NCBI GenBank assembly: GCA_030267565.1
Contig: BRXU01000010.1
Location: 423,501-487,500 of the forward strand
DNA: 64,000 nucleotides
Direction: 5' to 3'
From: Pleodorina starrii
Lineage: Eukaryota; Chlorophyta; Chlorophyceae; Chlamydomonadales; Volvocaceae
The position numbers were made by a program, and so were the translations under genes. Below are positions 62,433 to 64,000 of this stretch, piece after piece. Below the pieces are notes generated by a model, which was not told where the DNA came from, did no database searches, and saw nothing but the letters and a program-made list of their open reading frames with translations. The first letter of the stretch is position 1, and each line of letters begins with the position of its first letter.

Positions 62433-62582
62433 TGCGCCATCCGACGGCCCTTGGCGCGGCCACTCGGCATCAATTCGGGTGCATGGATTCCGCTTGCACT
62501 CGAATTGCAGTGGGCTCCAAGCAGAATCCATGCACTCAAATTGATGCCGAGTGGCCGCGCCAAAGGGCCGTCGGATGGCGCA
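62433..62582. repeat. Long near-perfect hairpin, 58-bp arms
   Basis: Left arm 62433-62490 and right arm 62524-62582 are reverse complements with one 1-nt bulge and two mismatches; the loop is 33 nt. Arm ends TGCGCCATCCGACGGCCC and GGGCCGTCGGATGGCGCA. A direct repeat GCAGTGGGCTCCAAGC (about 62357 and 62506) puts one copy in the loop. The shape resembles the long-stem miRNA or siRNA precursors of Chlamydomonas. Confidence 0.9.
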
Positions 62583-63886
62583 GACCTGGCGTGCCGCGGA
62601 GGATCGGGAATCGGACTGCACTCGTTTTACCTACTCTCAAAACAGTCGCCTCTTCGGGCTCCGCTGCGCCGTGGTCCTTTCCGGAACCGTCTGTTAAGCC
62701 AGGCGCAGCCTTTGTATAGCAATGTTCGGGTGACTACGCCAAATATCCAAGGCAAAATTTGACAAACAATCGCCCGCACGTCATCGCCGTGGGCACAATG
62801 CGAAGGAGGCGTTTCGTGGACACGGGTTTTGCGCTGTGGATTGCCAGGGATTGCCCCACGGGTCATCTGTATCGGTCTATAAAAGGGTTCATTAGGCGGC
62901 CAGCCATTGCAAATTTGGATTGGAAGCAGTAAAGAGAAGTTATGGAAACTCGCTTCGAAAGGGATGCGAATGCGCAAAGCCCCCAGCTGCCGCACGTCGT
63001 CCGGATTTTATCTTGATGCTGCAAACTTTCGAGACTCTGCAGTTCGACGACGGTCCACACTAGGGCGAGCTGCAATACCTTCAACAAAAGACAATTGATA
63101 TATATCAGTCGAGGCGACAAGCGGCCGCAGATGCATCTGACCGCGCACTCCACTGCGACCGCCTTTTCCAGGCCAGGGCATGAACCAAGGATAGTGACAC
63201 ATGCGATTGCATCGCCTATTCAATTATCACGTCACCATGTGGCGCCGGCGCGAATCAGACAAGCACGACCGGCAAGGGTTGTTTACGTTGCGGGTGCGTC
63301 AGGCAGCTGCGTTGCAAATGTCACCTAGTTTACCGGGATTACAGATATCAACTCGCAGTCAAATCGACGCCTGGTTGCTAACGGTGCTTCTTGACAAACG
63401 ACCATTCCCCCTTTCCATCGGTGCCTTTCACTCTTACAGCCGCATATGGTGACTACTTGGAGCGTGAGCGCAAGACAAACTCGGATGTAGGTTTGCCTTG
63501 ACGGGTGTAAATGTTTCCCTCCTCTCCATACCCTCTCCATCCCCCTGCCCTGAGCTCGAAACTCAACCTTCCTCGGCCTTTGCCAGCGGTGCTCTAGTAG
63601 GGCTGCCAGGTGTACCCCCGACGCCTCTGCAGATCTCAGCGGCGACGTCTCTCCCCCACCGCACACACGGCTCCATCCCCTCGGCTCTTTTGCAGCCACA
63701 CCCCTTCCGAAACCCTCGCAGGCACCATGCAAGGCCCGCTCCACAAGCTCACCCCCCCAACCCCCCCAACCCTATACACACACATCCTCCGCCACACGCC
63801 CGCCTCGCGATCGGAGCTCCTCCCTGGACTATGCGGGCGTCCTCCCACCACCCAAACACCCGCCCACCCACCCACCCACCTACCCC

Positions 63887-63979
63887 CTCCGTTCCGCTAT
63901 CTTCTTCCTTACCCCCCACCCACCCACCCACCCACCCACCTACCCTCCGTTCCTTCGCCGCGCTATCTTTTTCCTTACC
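63887..63979 (-). repeat. Two reverse copies of the tail of repeat A within ACCC runs
   Basis: CCGTTCCGCTATCTTCTTCC then TTACCCCCC (63887) and CCTTCGCCGCGCTATCTTTT then TCCTTACCCCCC (63947), 60 bp apart, each followed by ACCC repeats. Confidence 0.65.
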
Positions 63980-64000
63980 CCCCACCCACCCAACCCACCC

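Larger units (their letters stand above)
60843..64000. other. Region without a recognised gene
   Basis: Open frames on both strands at 61-63 kb are short and domain-free, and several read through inverted repeats. The sequence from about 63530 to the end is C/T-rich with ACCC runs and two reverse copies of repeat A (63887-63916, 63947-63979), which looks like intron material of a gene that begins beyond the right edge. Confidence 0.45.

Overview
The window looks like nuclear DNA of a volvocine (Chlamydomonas/Volvox/Gonium-type) green alga. Very GC-rich DNA is full of short introns with GT/AG borders, introns carry microsatellites and C- or G-runs, exons encode long Ala/Gly/Pro/Gln runs, TGTAA poly(A)-type signals occur, and a 377-residue actin split into nine exons ends in the classical KCF. 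No prokaryotic operon structure, rRNA, tRNA or CRISPR was found. Gene models were built by hand from splice borders and reading phase; no transcript or database was available.

Layout. (1) About 1-7,804, minus strand: most of an NLR-like gene. An N-terminal conserved region leads into a TIR-like FISYAW...WVDVLAINQH...SRIWCLFEWW domain and then a NACHT-type P-loop NTPase with Walker A and Walker B. Its C-terminus lies beyond the left edge. (2) 7.8-15.8 kb: gene-poor, with related repeat units, a perfect 16-bp hairpin and two huge GGCTGGGT minisatellites. (3) 15,823-29,663, plus strand: a 17-exon receptor-like protein kinase (signal peptide, ectodomain, one membrane span, complete kinase domain including a 19-nt microexon that encodes PPYMAP, C-terminal Gln/Ala/Thr-rich tail). 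(4) 32,258-33,826, plus: a five-exon Pro/Ala/Gln-rich protein of unknown role. (5) 37,629-about 51,051, minus: an 18-exon BK/Slo-like potassium channel (S1-S6 with an Arg-rich S4, TVGYG filter, two RCK-like halves, and a low-complexity insert of about 500 residues). (6) 52,604-54,898, minus: complete actin. (7) 56-60.7 kb: a two-exon unknown gene (59,160-60,666, minus), an orphan duplicate of its last ~25 codons at 56.9 kb, and a 937-bp hAT-like non-autonomous transposon with perfect 10-bp TIRs and an 8-bp target duplication, inserted 7 bp past its stop codon. (8) 60.7-64 kb: no recognisable gene, but a 58-bp near-perfect hairpin.

The kinase, the channel and the NLR-like gene would together form a sensing set (extracellular signal, membrane voltage or ligand, intracellular danger signal), but nothing shows they are co-regulated; they are simply neighbours. 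The most unusual signal is that several short sequence modules recur near the 3' ends of introns in two unrelated, oppositely oriented genes, always in the sense direction of the host gene. This resembles introner-like intron spread and deserves a proper search.
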